From positions 1 to 37,299 of the forward strand of contig NZ_JAFCLU010000049.1 of assembly GCF_018130385.1 (NCBI RefSeq): 37,299 bases of DNA, in the 5' to 3' direction. The DNA is from Bradyrhizobium sp. AUGA SZCCT0283. GTDB taxonomy: Bacteria > Pseudomonadota > Alphaproteobacteria > Rhizobiales > Xanthobacteraceae. Position 1 is the stretch's first letter. Each line of letters begins with the position of its first letter. Shown here one piece after another: positions 1 to 7,509 of the stretch. The position numbers and the translations under genes are program-made. A model generated the notes under the pieces. It did not search any database. It saw only the letters and a list, made by a program, of their open reading frames with translations, and had not been told where the DNA came from.

Positions 1-841
1 CCAGACGGAGCCGGTCAAGCGGACTTGGCGTGTTGCTGATGGTCTTGGTGGCGACCTGGGTGTAGCGCGCCGTGCTGGCCAGGCTGGCGTGGCCGAGCAG
101 CACCTGGATGATGCGCACGTCGGCCCCGTTCTCCAGCAGATGCGTCGCGAAGCTGTGTCGCAGCGTGTGGACCGTCACCTGTTTGCTCAGGCCGGCCGCT
201 GAGCGGGCCGAACGGCAAGCGGCGTGCAATACGGTGGGAGCGAGCGGCCGGTCGTCGTCACGGCCGGGAAACAGCCAGCGCTGCGGCCGGACCAACCGCC
301 AGTAGCTGCGCAGAACCCTCAACAGCTGCGGAGAGAGCATGACGTAACGGTCCTTGCCGCCCTTGCCTTGCTCGACCCGGATCACCATCCGCTGGCTGTC
401 GATGTCCGGGATCTTCAGCAGAACCACCTCCGACACGCGCAGTCCGGCGGCATAGACCGTCGTCAGCGCGGTGCGGCTTTTGAGGCTTGGAATTGCCTCC
501 AGGAAGCGCACGACCTCGTCGGCGCTGAGCACGACCGGAAGCTTGCGCGGCTCGCGCGCATAGGCGATGCGCTCCGGAATGGCGTCATGGCCGAGCGTCA
601 CACCGTAGAAAAAGCGCAGCGCACAGACGATCTGGTTCAGCGCCGGCCAGGATATCCCGATCGCCACCAGATGAACCTGGAAGGTGCGGACATCCTCCAG
701 GCCGAGACGATCGGGAGACCGGCCAAAATACCGGCTCAACTTCGATACCGCGGCAAGGTAGGATCGTTGCGTCGCCGGCGACAGATTGCGGACCGTCATG
801 TCCTCGATCATGCGGCGGCGAAGAGGGTTCATCTCAGCCAT
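1..841 (-). CDS. Tyrosine recombinase/integrase, IS91-associated type (3' end off window)
   Basis: A frame open from the ATG at 841 to the window edge gives 280 residues, so the last residues lie outside. The N-terminal SAM-like core-binding part (about residues 1-110) is followed by the catalytic domain. All expected catalytic elements are visible: Arg in AAGLRVSE, Lys in QGKGGKDR, the box HTLRH, then LLGHAS and the nucleophile Tyr in STARYTQV. Such enzymes cut and rejoin DNA through a covalent 3'-phosphotyrosine. The start at 841 is chosen over 832 because GAGG lies 7 bases upstream. The N-terminus (MNPLRRRMIEDMTVRN) resembles the integrases found next to IS91-family transposases in Rhizobiales; the transposase would be to the left, outside the window. 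That association is from memory. The gene suggests a mobile or rearranged boundary here. Confidence 0.9.
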   Translation of the reverse strand, partial: MAEMNPLRRRMIEDMTVRNLSPATQRSYLAAVSKLSRYFGRSPDRLGLEDVRTFQVHLVAIGISWPALNQIVCALRFFYGVTLGHDAIPERIAYAREPRKLPVVLSADEVVRFLEAIPSLKSRTALTTVYAAGLRVSEVVLLKIPDIDSQRMVIRVEQGKGGKDRYVMLSPQLLRVLRSYWRLVRPQRWLFPGRDDDRPLAPTVLHAACRSARSAAGLSKQVTVHTLRHSFATHLLENGADVRIIQVLLGHASLASTARYTQVATKTISNTPSPLDRLRL

Positions 842-1564
842 CGGAAAACCTCAGACCCATCCCGCTCTAGACGGGGTCCACGCTTGCTTCCAATGGGCAC
901 GATTGTGCCCAAGCAACCGGCACCATGAAAGCGAAGGTTTCTGGCGTAAAGGACGGTAAGGATGACGCCATTCCAATCCGGGGTCGAATTACAATTTGCC
1001 GTCCGCATTCGCTTTGGTGATGATCAAGCTACATGCAAACCTACAATTTAGTTCGACGCGTGCGTCGCTGACTCTCTTTACGGCAACGTCATGCCGCTCC
1101 GAATTATCAGACATGAAGCCTTGCCACAGACGGTAGCTTCGAGGTTCGATTTCCTGACGGCTGTTGTTTTTCTTTTACTGGAACGACCTGGCGGACCGCC
1201 GGCTGAATCCCAAACACATGAGCAGCAAGAATGCGTTGGGAAGCCGCCAAGGCGCTTGCGCGGAGCGAGCAGGACAAGAGCAGTAGACCCGCAACGGACA
1301 CGCCAAAGCCTAGGCCGCTAAAAACGTTTCAGCCTCGGTTGAAACCGATCGACACTCGGAAGCTCAAGCCGATGCAGACACCGACACGGAAGAAGCTACC
1401 GGACGGCAGTTACGACGTCTCAACGCCAGCACGGCGTCAAAAAGTTTTCGTCCAAAAACTGCCTCGGGAGCGGACTATTCGCTAATGCCCCGGCTGTAGG
1501 GCTGATCATGGCACCCGGCGGCGCGGACCTGACCCGCGCACGCCACGAGCGTCAAAAAACGAGG
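842..1564. other. Stretch without a convincing gene
   Basis: This 720-base stretch between the integrase and the first small membrane-protein gene contains only weak open frames: one on the minus strand at 1107-1301 and two on the plus strand at 1091-1321 and 1231-1485. None has a clear ribosome binding site or a product I recognise, and they overlap each other on opposite strands. It may hold remnants left by mobile-element activity. I see no RNA gene, clear terminator or repeat. Confidence 0.4.
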
Positions 1565-1672
1565 CTAGCCTTCCTCGAAGTCGGGAACATCCCACAACAA
1601 GAACGCCATAATGATGAGCCCTGGTGTCCAAGCTAGCATGGCCCCAAATGCAATGGCCTGCACTGTTGTCAT
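1565..1672 (-). CDS. Small one-helix membrane protein (35 aa)
   Basis: The ATG at 1672 is preceded by GGAGTG with a 5-base spacer, which is why I prefer it to upstream in-frame starts (ATG at 1774, TTG at 1783). The product is a single hydrophobic helix (AFGAMLAWTPGLIIMAFLLW) with an acidic tail ending DFEEG. I do not recognise a family or function. Tiny one-helix membrane proteins recur through this window (near 13.0 kb, 18.0 kb, 19.3 kb and 19.7 kb), so this looks like a general habit of the genome rather than a one-off. It lies downstream of, and on the same strand as, the 71-residue gene at 1786-2001. Confidence 0.5.
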   Translation of the reverse strand: MTTVQAIAFGAMLAWTPGLIIMAFLLWDVPDFEEG

Positions 1673-1785
1673 GATCACTCCGGGGTTGTCCCTACCCTGA
1701 GTCACATAACCTAACGCGCTGGCGCTGGATAGCGGCCTCGTAAAACTGTTCACAAAAATGATACTTTCCGACATAGGTTCCAACG

Positions 1786-2001
1786 TCAGAAATTAGGACA
1801 CCCTCGAAAGCCAACGCCGCCGAGCGGAATATGGTCGTTTGGCGGCGTTGGTATCCCCTTGGCCGGGTGCTGAAATCCCAGCAGCACAAGCGTAGCAAGT
1901 GTTGTGCCACAGTCGAAGATAGATAACCCTGTAAGGGCGACCATTCTGGCGGCTCTGGTAATTGCCTTTGCCGTCTGGGCGTCGATCGGGTCACCCCGCA
2001 T
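1786..2001 (-). CDS. Small hypothetical protein with one hydrophobic segment (71 aa)
   Basis: The ATG at 2001 has GAGAG four bases upstream. The first 18 residues are polar (MRGDPIDAQTAKAITRAA), followed by a hydrophobic stretch (about residues 20-43, MVALTGLSIFDCGTTLATLV) and a Pro/Gly-rich tail. No known domain is apparent. It precedes the 35-residue membrane protein gene on the same strand, with a gap of about 110 bases. A 15-base palindrome (GCCAAT-CAA-ATTGGC) begins 12 bases upstream of the start and could be an operator. Function unknown. Confidence 0.45.
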   Translation of the reverse strand: MRGDPIDAQTAKAITRAARMVALTGLSIFDCGTTLATLVLLGFQHPAKGIPTPPNDHIPLGGVGFRGCPNF

Positions 2002-2012
2002 CGGCTCTCAGT

Positions 2013-2027
2013 GCCAATCAAATTGGC
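2013..2027. promoter_or_regulatory. Perfect 6-bp inverted repeat, candidate operator
   Basis: GCCAAT-CAA-ATTGGC is a perfect dyad with a 3-base centre, located 12 bases upstream of the ATG at 2001. Its position would suit repression of that small gene. No regulator is assigned; it does not match the TTG-N8-CAA sites found elsewhere here. The rest of 2028-2293 holds nothing I can assign. Confidence 0.25.
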
Positions 2028-2293
2028 TGTGGGCCGGTATGGCGGCCCGACGCGGGCGTAAGCCTTTAGCGAAGGCGGTTCGAGACGCTAAGCGTCATCC
2101 TTCCTGGCCATTTCACTTCGTTGTTGCCTGGCGACCACGGCGCGATCTGTTAAACTGGTAGAGCGTGACTTCCGATCGGGCCGGGGTTACTTCCGAAAGG
2201 TCGCAGATCCCGGCGTTACCGACTTTGATGAGGCGCAAGCTGACGACGATCGGAGCCACTTGCCGTCCGCGGCTTTTGCACCCGGGCGGTGCT

Positions 2294-2530
2294 TCAGCGT
2301 TCGACGAACCGGTCTTTCGCGGAAAGAATCGTGGTTCCGCTTTCGTCGCGCGCCGTGAACACCAATTCGGCCTCGCGAGGGCTCATTGCGGTGAGCGTGA
2401 CCCGAACGGCTTCCGAGCCCTCGGCAGGCACCTCGATCGGCGCCAGGCTCTCGTTGCCGATGATGGCCATTTTGGCATCGACGCCGCTGACCGAAAGTGT
2501 GTAGGCGTGGGTGGCCGACGACTTGTTCAA
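2294..2530 (-). pseudogene. ccoG: Detached C-terminal Ig-like domain of CcoG (frameshifted)
   Basis: About 78 residues in a different frame from the upstream ccoG part read LNKSSATHAYTLSVSG and onward to FVER. They have the character of the periplasmic Ig-like domain that closes CcoG/FixG proteins. The two segments abut: the upstream frame stops at 2527 just after DGSVRNA, where family members usually continue with a few residues and then LKLLNKSS. The gap corresponds to a loss of 3n+1 bases, probably seven, so this is not a simple homopolymer slip. The fragment has only a TTG start (2530) and no ribosome binding site, so it is unlikely to be made on its own. Confidence 0.75.
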
Positions 2531-3717
2531 GAGTTTGAGGCGTTGCGCACCGATCCGTCCGAGAGCCGGACCGCCAGGGGATCTCGATCATGCTGGACCG
2601 AAAGCGTGGCGCTGGTCTTGGTCATGAAGGACAGGACGATCGCAGCCGTCAACACCAGGCAGGCCGCCGTCAGCCCGACGGTCTTCGGGCGCACCAGCCG
2701 GAAGACTGGCGGCTCGGCGCGACGGCCGCGCTCGATATTGTTCCAGCCTTCATAGTCGATCAGGCCGCGCGGCCGGCCGAGCTTCGACATCACGCTATCG
2801 CAGGCGTCGACGCACAGTCCGCAATTGATGCAGGCGAAGTTCGGTCCTTCGCGGATGTCGATGCCGATCGGACACACCGTGACGCACTGATTGCAGTCGA
2901 CGCAGTCTCCCGCCGGCTTGCCCTGCAGGCGGAGTTCGGCGGCCTTCTTGGCCGACGTCCGTTGCTCGCCGCGGTAGTCCCGGTAATTGACCGTGAAGGC
3001 TTCTGGATCCCAGATCGCGCCCTGAAGGCGCGGCCACGGGCACATGAAGGTGCAGACCTGTTCGCGCGCGAAGCCGGCCAGGCCGTAGGTGGTGCCGGCG
3101 AAGGCGACGATCCAGCCGAGCATATTGGCGGAAACGTCGCCGCGCGCAAAACTGCGCAGCAGCTCCGGCGCGTCGGTGAAGTAGAAGATCAGCGTACCGC
3201 CGGTAGCGAGCGAGATCAGGAGCCAGGCGGAATGCTTCGCGACGATCTGCATCGCCCGTTTGGCGTCAAGCGGAGCGTCCAGGTTCTTCAAGCGCTGGCG
3301 CCTGTCGCCCTCGATCAGCCTTTCGACGAGCAGGAACAGGTCGGACCAGACCGTCTGCGGGCAGGCGAAGCCGCACCACAACCGTCCCGCCAGCGCGTTG
3401 GTGAGGATCAGGATGGTTGAGGCCAGAACGAGAAGCCCCGTGACCAGATAGAGGTCCTGCGGCCAGATCTCGGCGAAAAAGAAGTAGAGCCGTCCGTGGA
3501 CGAAATCGAGCAGGAGCGCCTGATCCGGCGCGTTGGGGCCACGGTCCCAGCGAAGGAACGGCGTGACGTAGTAGATCGAGAGCGTCAGCAGCAGGATGAT
3601 CCACTTGAGCCGCCGGATCCGTCCCTTGACGGCCTGAGGCACGACCGGTTGAGCTGATCCCGCGGCGGCGGCCTTGGCGCGCGTCTTCGCATGGTTGATC
3701 TCGATGGTAAGCGCCAC
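2527..3717 (-). CDS. ccoG: CcoG/FixG-type [4Fe-4S] membrane protein, truncated before its Ig domain
   Basis: The protein has several membrane helices in its N-terminal half and two ferredoxin-like clusters: CVDCNQCVTVCPIGIDI and CINCGLCVDACD. Additional Cys motifs CGFACPQTVW and CTFMCPWPRLQG are typical of CcoG/RdxA/FixG. In cbb3-oxidase assembly CcoG is known as a membrane cupric reductase supplying Cu(I). Here it closes an operon with nnrS rather than ccoNOQP/fixHIS, so a role in copper or electron supply for denitrification enzymes is an inference. I prefer the GTG at 3717 (GGGG upstream) to the in-frame TTG at 3747, which overlaps the preceding gene and has no ribosome binding site. The frame ends early at 2527, and the Ig-like domain continues in another frame to 2294. 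The intact family length would be about 475-485 residues; the part here is 396. Confidence 0.9.
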   Translation of the reverse strand: MALTIEINHAKTRAKAAAAGSAQPVVPQAVKGRIRRLKWIILLLTLSIYYVTPFLRWDRGPNAPDQALLLDFVHGRLYFFFAEIWPQDLYLVTGLLVLASTILILTNALAGRLWCGFACPQTVWSDLFLLVERLIEGDRRQRLKNLDAPLDAKRAMQIVAKHSAWLLISLATGGTLIFYFTDAPELLRSFARGDVSANMLGWIVAFAGTTYGLAGFAREQVCTFMCPWPRLQGAIWDPEAFTVNYRDYRGEQRTSAKKAAELRLQGKPAGDCVDCNQCVTVCPIGIDIREGPNFACINCGLCVDACDSVMSKLGRPRGLIDYEGWNNIERGRRAEPPVFRLVRPKTVGLTAACLVLTAAIVLSFMTKTSATLSVQHDRDPLAVRLSDGSVRNASNS

Positions 3718-3730
3718 GTCGCCCCGGACT

Positions 3731-4048
3731 TTAGTTGACTGCGGCAAAGCCGAGCGAGGCTCGGACGGCCGGCGCGATGCGCGAAGGTGTCCAGGGCGGA
3801 TCGAACGTCATTACGACGTCGACGGGGCCTGCACCCGGCACCCGTGCGGCAGCGTTCGCGACGCCTTCCTTCAGGAAATGGATGGCGGGGCATCCCGGGG
3901 TAGTCGCGGTCATTGTGATGCGCACGGCGCCGCCATCGACGACCGAGATGTCGTAGACGAAGCCGAGATCGACGATGTTGTGGCCAAGCTCGGGATCAAT
4001 CACGACGCGCAGCGCGTCATTGATCCGGTCGACGAGTTGGTTCGTCAT
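3731..4048 (-). CDS. MIP18/DUF59 family protein (Fe-S assembly or PaaD-like)
   Basis: A 105-residue protein covering the whole single-domain DUF59 fold. The motifs DPELGHNIVDLGFVYDI and TMTATTPGCPA contain the conserved acidic residue and Cys of this family, whose members (SufT, PaaD, MIP18) assist Fe-S cluster delivery to target proteins. The start ATG at 4048 overlaps the stop of the DUF2249 gene by four bases (ATGA), indicating translational coupling. The TAA stop at 3731 lies just before the ccoG start. DUF59 and DUF2249 proteins are frequent neighbours of nitrite/NO metabolism genes, which fits this operon. The specific client protein is unknown; the [4Fe-4S] protein CcoG next door is a candidate. 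Confidence 0.85.
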   Translation of the reverse strand: MTNQLVDRINDALRVVIDPELGHNIVDLGFVYDISVVDGGAVRITMTATTPGCPAIHFLKEGVANAAARVPGAGPVDVVMTFDPPWTPSRIAPAVRASLGFAAVN

Positions 4049-4548
4049 GACGGAGCCCTGACGGTGAGTTCGTAAGTGGCCCCGTCCGGCGAGAAACCGC
4101 CAAGCCAGCGAAATCCACGCTTCTCGAGTTGCGGAAACAGAAAGACAGGTTCGCGTCGGAGCAGCGCCGAAAGCGTTTCACCCGGCCGCAGTTTCTCGGC
4201 GGCTGCGAGGATCCGGACCATCGGCTCCGGCGGATCGAGGTCGCGATTGTCGAGCGTGACGGCCGGCTCGGGCCAATCGTCAAAGACCGCGGTGCCGGAG
4301 GGCGACGCGGTCTGTTTCGTTGTCGCGGGCGTGAACAGCACTTCCCACTCGCCGGCGTCGAGCGCCTGCGCGGAATGCACGAAGCCTCTGTCTGCCATGA
4401 CGGCGAACAATGGAATCGGTTTGAACGTGGCGTAGAGGCGGACCCCCTGCCCCGGTTCGAGGCGGTCGAGCGCGGCCATGATGACCGAGAACGGCTCGCC
4501 ACCCGCTCGCAGGATCGGACGGACGTCGACATCGATGTAGTCGGTCAT
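4045..4548 (-). CDS. DUF2249 domain protein
   Basis: The 167-residue protein appears to contain two DUF2249-like halves, about residues 1-75 (YIDVDVRPILRAGGEPFSVI, then LFAVMADRGF) and 85-165 (LDNRDLDPPEPMVRILAAAE, then FLFPQLEKRGFRWLGG). DUF2249 is a small TusA-like alpha/beta fold often encoded with hemerythrin-like and nitrite/NO-related genes; the biochemical role is not settled. The ATG at 4548 is preceded by AAAGGAAC with a good spacer. A longer open frame continuing upstream in the same register belongs to the opposite reading of the membrane-protein gene and is ignored. It sits second-to-third in the leftward nnrS operon, with a 35-base gap after the membrane-protein gene and a 4-base overlap with the DUF59 gene. 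Confidence 0.85.
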   Translation of the reverse strand: MTDYIDVDVRPILRAGGEPFSVIMAALDRLEPGQGVRLYATFKPIPLFAVMADRGFVHSAQALDAGEWEVLFTPATTKQTASPSGTAVFDDWPEPAVTLDNRDLDPPEPMVRILAAAEKLRPGETLSALLRREPVFLFPQLEKRGFRWLGGFSPDGATYELTVRAPS

Positions 4549-4583
4549 GCTAGTTCCTTTCGTTTCATCTTCAGTTCTCATCT

Positions 4584-5921
4584 TCAGTTCCTGGCAAACA
4601 GCAGATGCGGCGCGCACGCGCCGTCCGGCAGGCGTACCGGGCTCGCGACGTCCGCAAGCCGCCGCGTCCGGATCACTTCCCGGACGATGCCGATGAGGCC
4701 GACGGTCATCATCGCCACGGCCGCCCGGAACGCCGACGGTTGGCTGGCCATCAGCATCAGCGTGCCGAACCAGACGGCCGCGTAGTAGATCACGAACCAC
4801 TTCGATGCCCTTGCCTCGGAAACGAGGTCCTGAACGCGAGGGGTCGGGGCCCGCCCCATCACGGGACCGTAGGTTTCGAGCCAGGTCAGGAACGCCACGA
4901 TCTTGTAGAGCTTGGCGAGAACCAGGCCCGACAGCCAGCCGAAGATGGCGAGAAAGGCGAACGCGCCGAGATACGCGGCAAAAGCGCCGGTCAGGACCAG
5001 CACCACACCTACGAGCGCCGTCCCCGCGAGGCTGGCGAAGGACAGCGCCGCCATCCGCGTGTTGAGTTCGAGCTGCCGCCGCTTGCGGCCGCTGAAGATC
5101 CCGATCACGTCGCGTCCATACAGCGCGGTCGTCGCCAGGCCGAGGACGGCTGTGATCGACAACACGACGTTCAATCCGGAAACGAACCAGATCGCGACAA
5201 CTCCGCCGACCACCGCGACGCCGATGGCGAGCGCGCCTGCCGCCAATGTCATATTGCTTTTCCGCTCGTCGACATCGGGCGAGAGCATGAACATGGATAG
5301 CAGCCGGTAGCTCACGCCCATGGCCGTTAACGTGAGCCAGCCGCCAAGGCCGGCGATCGCGTGCAGCGGAACGCCGGTTGTCAAAACCGATTGCCCGATC
5401 GATCCCGCCCACCCCGCATCCGCAAACGCAAAGATGGCGCCGAAGGCTGCGGTGGCACAGAGCGAGGCGAGCCCTGCCAAGACGAAACGCGCGGGACCCA
5501 CCGGCCGCAGCCATGCCGTCAGCCCGAGATCGACAACGACCAGGCCGAACCCTGCGATGAGCAGGACTGCGCCAATCGGAAGAAGCCAGAGCCAGGCGGG
5601 AAGCCGGCCTCCTAATCCGAGGAAGCCCACGAGCAGCGCGGCGAGACCGGCAGTCAACAGACTGAGCGCCGGCAAAGCCCACTTCTCCGAAAACAGCGGC
5701 TTTGCCACGAGGACAGGCACGAACTGGAACAGCGCGCCGCACATCGCCACGCTGAGCCAGCCGATGCAGACCACATGCACCAAAACGAGGGTATCGGGCG
5801 ATGCAAGATGCGTCGCCGGATAGCCGAAGCCCGCGACCATCAGCGCCAGCGCGACGAACAACCACGCGAGCGCCGTCGCGAAGTAGCTCATCGTCCATCG
5901 TGATATGCTGGCACCGATCAT
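4584..5921 (-). CDS. Polytopic membrane protein, NnrS/heme-copper-oxidase-like
   Basis: The 445-residue protein is almost entirely hydrophobic, with about 12 membrane helices. Conserved-looking His residues inside helices (His49 in LVLVHVVCIGW, His187 in GVPLHAIAGLGGW) resemble heme ligands in NnrS-like and heme-copper oxidase subunit I-like families. A short cytosolic loop near residue 215 (SPDVDERKSN) and a basic loop (SGRKRRQLE) are visible. The start at 5921 has AAAGGGGT upstream and lies nine bases after the nnrS stop, so the two are co-transcribed. Proteins of this type occur in nnr/denitrification clusters without a firm function. A role in NO or nitrite stress, or in electron transfer with CcoG, is inference only. 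It could be a quinol- or heme-binding protein without oxidase activity. Confidence 0.7.
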   Translation of the reverse strand: MIGASISRWTMSYFATALAWLFVALALMVAGFGYPATHLASPDTLVLVHVVCIGWLSVAMCGALFQFVPVLVAKPLFSEKWALPALSLLTAGLAALLVGFLGLGGRLPAWLWLLPIGAVLLIAGFGLVVVDLGLTAWLRPVGPARFVLAGLASLCATAAFGAIFAFADAGWAGSIGQSVLTTGVPLHAIAGLGGWLTLTAMGVSYRLLSMFMLSPDVDERKSNMTLAAGALAIGVAVVGGVVAIWFVSGLNVVLSITAVLGLATTALYGRDVIGIFSGRKRRQLELNTRMAALSFASLAGTALVGVVLVLTGAFAAYLGAFAFLAIFGWLSGLVLAKLYKIVAFLTWLETYGPVMGRAPTPRVQDLVSEARASKWFVIYYAAVWFGTLMLMASQPSAFRAAVAMMTVGLIGIVREVIRTRRLADVASPVRLPDGACAPHLLFARN

Positions 5922-5930
5922 CTTACCCCT

Positions 5931-7109
5931 TTAGAACTTGCGTCCGCCGCATAGCAGCGGCGCGTAGGCGAGCGCGAATCCCAGAAACGCCCCCGCCCAT
6001 GCGACGCCCGCGATCATCAAAAGCGGGATCGAATGGCTGGGCTCGAGCGCCGCGCATACCCGCGCCAGCGCCGCGACGACGATCGAAGCGTAGACGAACT
6101 GGGTGGCGATGGATGCCGAAAGCGCCTGTCCGGTGTGGCCAAGCGAGGCACGAGTCATCACGGCGATCGTCATCGAACCGATCGCGCCGCCGGTCCAGGC
6201 GTGGATCCCGGCGCTGGGGGCGACGAGGTCCACCGCAGATAGCGCCGCCAGAAGGAAACCGGCCGGTATGAACGCGTAGGCCACGTGGAGGATCAGCACG
6301 AGCCGGTCCGACACGGTCCGATAGCCGGCCCAGCGCGCTAGGCGGACGACGTGGAGCAAACCGGCAGCGACGAGCGCGGCTGCGACGAAACGGCCCGAAG
6401 GTGTGACCACCCACGCGATCATGGCACAGACGCCCACGACCATGGTGACCGCATCGAAACGGTTGAAGGGGACGGGCAGCCGTCCCGGTTCGCGGCGCGC
6501 CAGCCAGTTGCGCGTGAAGCTTGGAACGATCCGCCCTCCGATCACGCAGACCAGCGTGACCACGAGGGCGACGCCAAATCGCGTGGAATAGTCCGCCACG
6601 CCGTCAAGATGCGCCTCGACATGGAACGCGATGTTGGCGACAGCCAGCAGCGAGACGATGCCGACCACCTTCAGATTATTCCACTTGCGCCCGGCGACGA
6701 TCTCGCGGGCGGCCGCGGCAGCGAGCAACAGCAGAAAGGCGGCGTCGACCGCCAGCGCGATTTCCCAGCCGATGAAGCCAGAGAATGTCACAGCCAGCCT
6801 CCCGGCAAGCCAGGTGGCGAACAGGATCGCGAGCGGCCTCCCCTGGATCGGAAGGCGGCCGGTCCAGTTCGGCACCGCCGTCAGAAGAAAACCAGCGATC
6901 ACGGCGCACACATAGCCGAACAGCATCTCATGGACATGCCAGTCCCGCGGCGCGAAGGCGGTCGGCAGCGAGACATCGCCGGCAAATACCACGAGCCACA
7001 ACGGAACCATGGCCCCGGCATAGATGGCGCCGAACAGAAAGAATGGCCGGAAGCCGTGGGAGAACAGCGCCGGCCCCTGGTAGGCCCTCAATTTCTGCAT
7101 CGTCGCCAT
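5931..7109 (-). CDS. nnrS: NnrS family heme-copper membrane protein
   Basis: A 392-residue protein with about 12 membrane helices and NnrS hallmarks: FSHGFRPFFLFGAIYAG near the N-terminus, the His motif RDWHVHEMLFGY, TAVPNWTG, then HVVRLARW and HAWTGGAIGSMTIAVMTRASLGHTG (quoted in pieces). NnrS is a heme- and copper-containing membrane protein known to protect against NO stress during denitrification. The start at 7109 is chosen because CGAGGA precedes it with a 6-base spacer; in-frame upstream codons extend to 7409 but cross the divergent promoter. It is the first gene of the leftward operon, with two TTG-N8-CAA sites upstream (7162-7175 and 7199-7212). A broken second nnrS copy lies at about 20540-20773. 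Confidence 0.92.
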   Translation of the reverse strand: MATMQKLRAYQGPALFSHGFRPFFLFGAIYAGAMVPLWLVVFAGDVSLPTAFAPRDWHVHEMLFGYVCAVIAGFLLTAVPNWTGRLPIQGRPLAILFATWLAGRLAVTFSGFIGWEIALAVDAAFLLLLAAAAAREIVAGRKWNNLKVVGIVSLLAVANIAFHVEAHLDGVADYSTRFGVALVVTLVCVIGGRIVPSFTRNWLARREPGRLPVPFNRFDAVTMVVGVCAMIAWVVTPSGRFVAAALVAAGLLHVVRLARWAGYRTVSDRLVLILHVAYAFIPAGFLLAALSAVDLVAPSAGIHAWTGGAIGSMTIAVMTRASLGHTGQALSASIATQFVYASIVVAALARVCAALEPSHSIPLLMIAGVAWAGAFLGFALAYAPLLCGGRKF

Positions 7110-7161
7110 GGGTGATCCTCGTTCATTCGGTGTGATCATAGGCCGTTCCGATCGAGGCTCT

Positions 7162-7175
7162 TTGTTGGGGCACAA
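7162..7175. promoter_or_regulatory. TTG-N8-CAA Crp/Fnr-type operator (nnrS side)
   Basis: TTGTTGGGGCACAA matches the TTG-N8-CAA pattern of NnrR/DNR/FNR-class regulators. Its half-sites TTGTT/CACAA are identical to those of the site upstream of nirK. The centre is about 60 bases upstream of the nnrS start codon. It lies 37 bases, centre to centre, from the next site. Confidence 0.6.
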
Positions 7176-7198
7176 ACTGCAGCATCGCGCCCGGGTGT

Positions 7199-7212
7199 TT
7201 GATCCCGGACAA
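7199..7212. promoter_or_regulatory. TTG-N8-CAA Crp/Fnr-type operator (Cys-rich peptide side)
   Basis: TTGATCCCGGACAA matches the same pattern, with an FNR-like left half-site TTGAT. Its centre is about 61 bases upstream of the ATG at 7267, which suits activation of the rightward small gene. It could also serve nnrS leftward. Confidence 0.6.
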
Positions 7213-7266
7213 AGATCGTCCTGCCTCCGACCTGCATTGTCGGTTCCGCCATCAACGGAGGACACG

Positions 7267-7452
7267 ATGCGGATTTTCGAGAGATTGCGAGGACGAAGCC
7301 GAAGCGATAGCGCCATCGAACGCAAACTTTTCGAGGCCGTCACCGACGATCTCTTGCGGAAACTCGAGGACGAAACCTCGATCCCGGTCTTCACCGGGAA
7401 CAACGCCAATTGCTGTTCCTGCTGCTCGGCCGAAGAAAAGGCACCTCAGTAG
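7267..7452 (+). CDS. Small protein with Cys-rich tail (61 aa)
   Basis: The ATG at 7267 has an excellent ribosome binding site (GGAGG, 6-base spacer), and a TTG-N8-CAA operator lies about 61 bases upstream. The product begins MRIFERLRGRSRSDSAIERK, is amphipathic/helical in the middle (LFEAVTDDLLRKLEDE), and ends with a dense Cys cluster, NANCCSCCSAEEKAPQ. Four Cys in five residues suggest metal (Cu, Zn) or NO chemistry, but I know no family to assign. It is divergent from nnrS and upstream of the NnrR-like regulator, so it is probably expressed with the denitrification genes. The TAG at 7450 is followed by an open frame in the same register that leads into the next small gene. Confidence 0.65.
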   Translation: MRIFERLRGRSRSDSAIERKLFEAVTDDLLRKLEDETSIPVFTGNNANCCSCCSAEEKAPQ

Positions 7453-7509
7453 GCTGGCTTTGCGCCAGATCAATGTGCGCCCGTCATCTTCGGCGACAAC
7501 GACCCTCCA

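Noticed and set aside
1107..1485. Small open frames on both strands (64 aa minus, 84 aa plus)
   Set aside because: They overlap on opposite strands, lack ribosome binding sites and have no recognisable domains.
2140..2220. Possible tRNA-like segment (CTGGTAGAGCG, GATCCCGGC)
   Set aside because: The pieces resemble D-loop and T-arm words but cannot be folded into a cloverleaf with an acceptor stem.
4045..5898. A 617-codon minus-strand open frame covering the membrane-protein gene
   Set aside because: Only its last 167 residues (DUF2249) are real. The upstream part is Arg/Gly-rich and overlaps the well-formed polytopic membrane protein in another frame.
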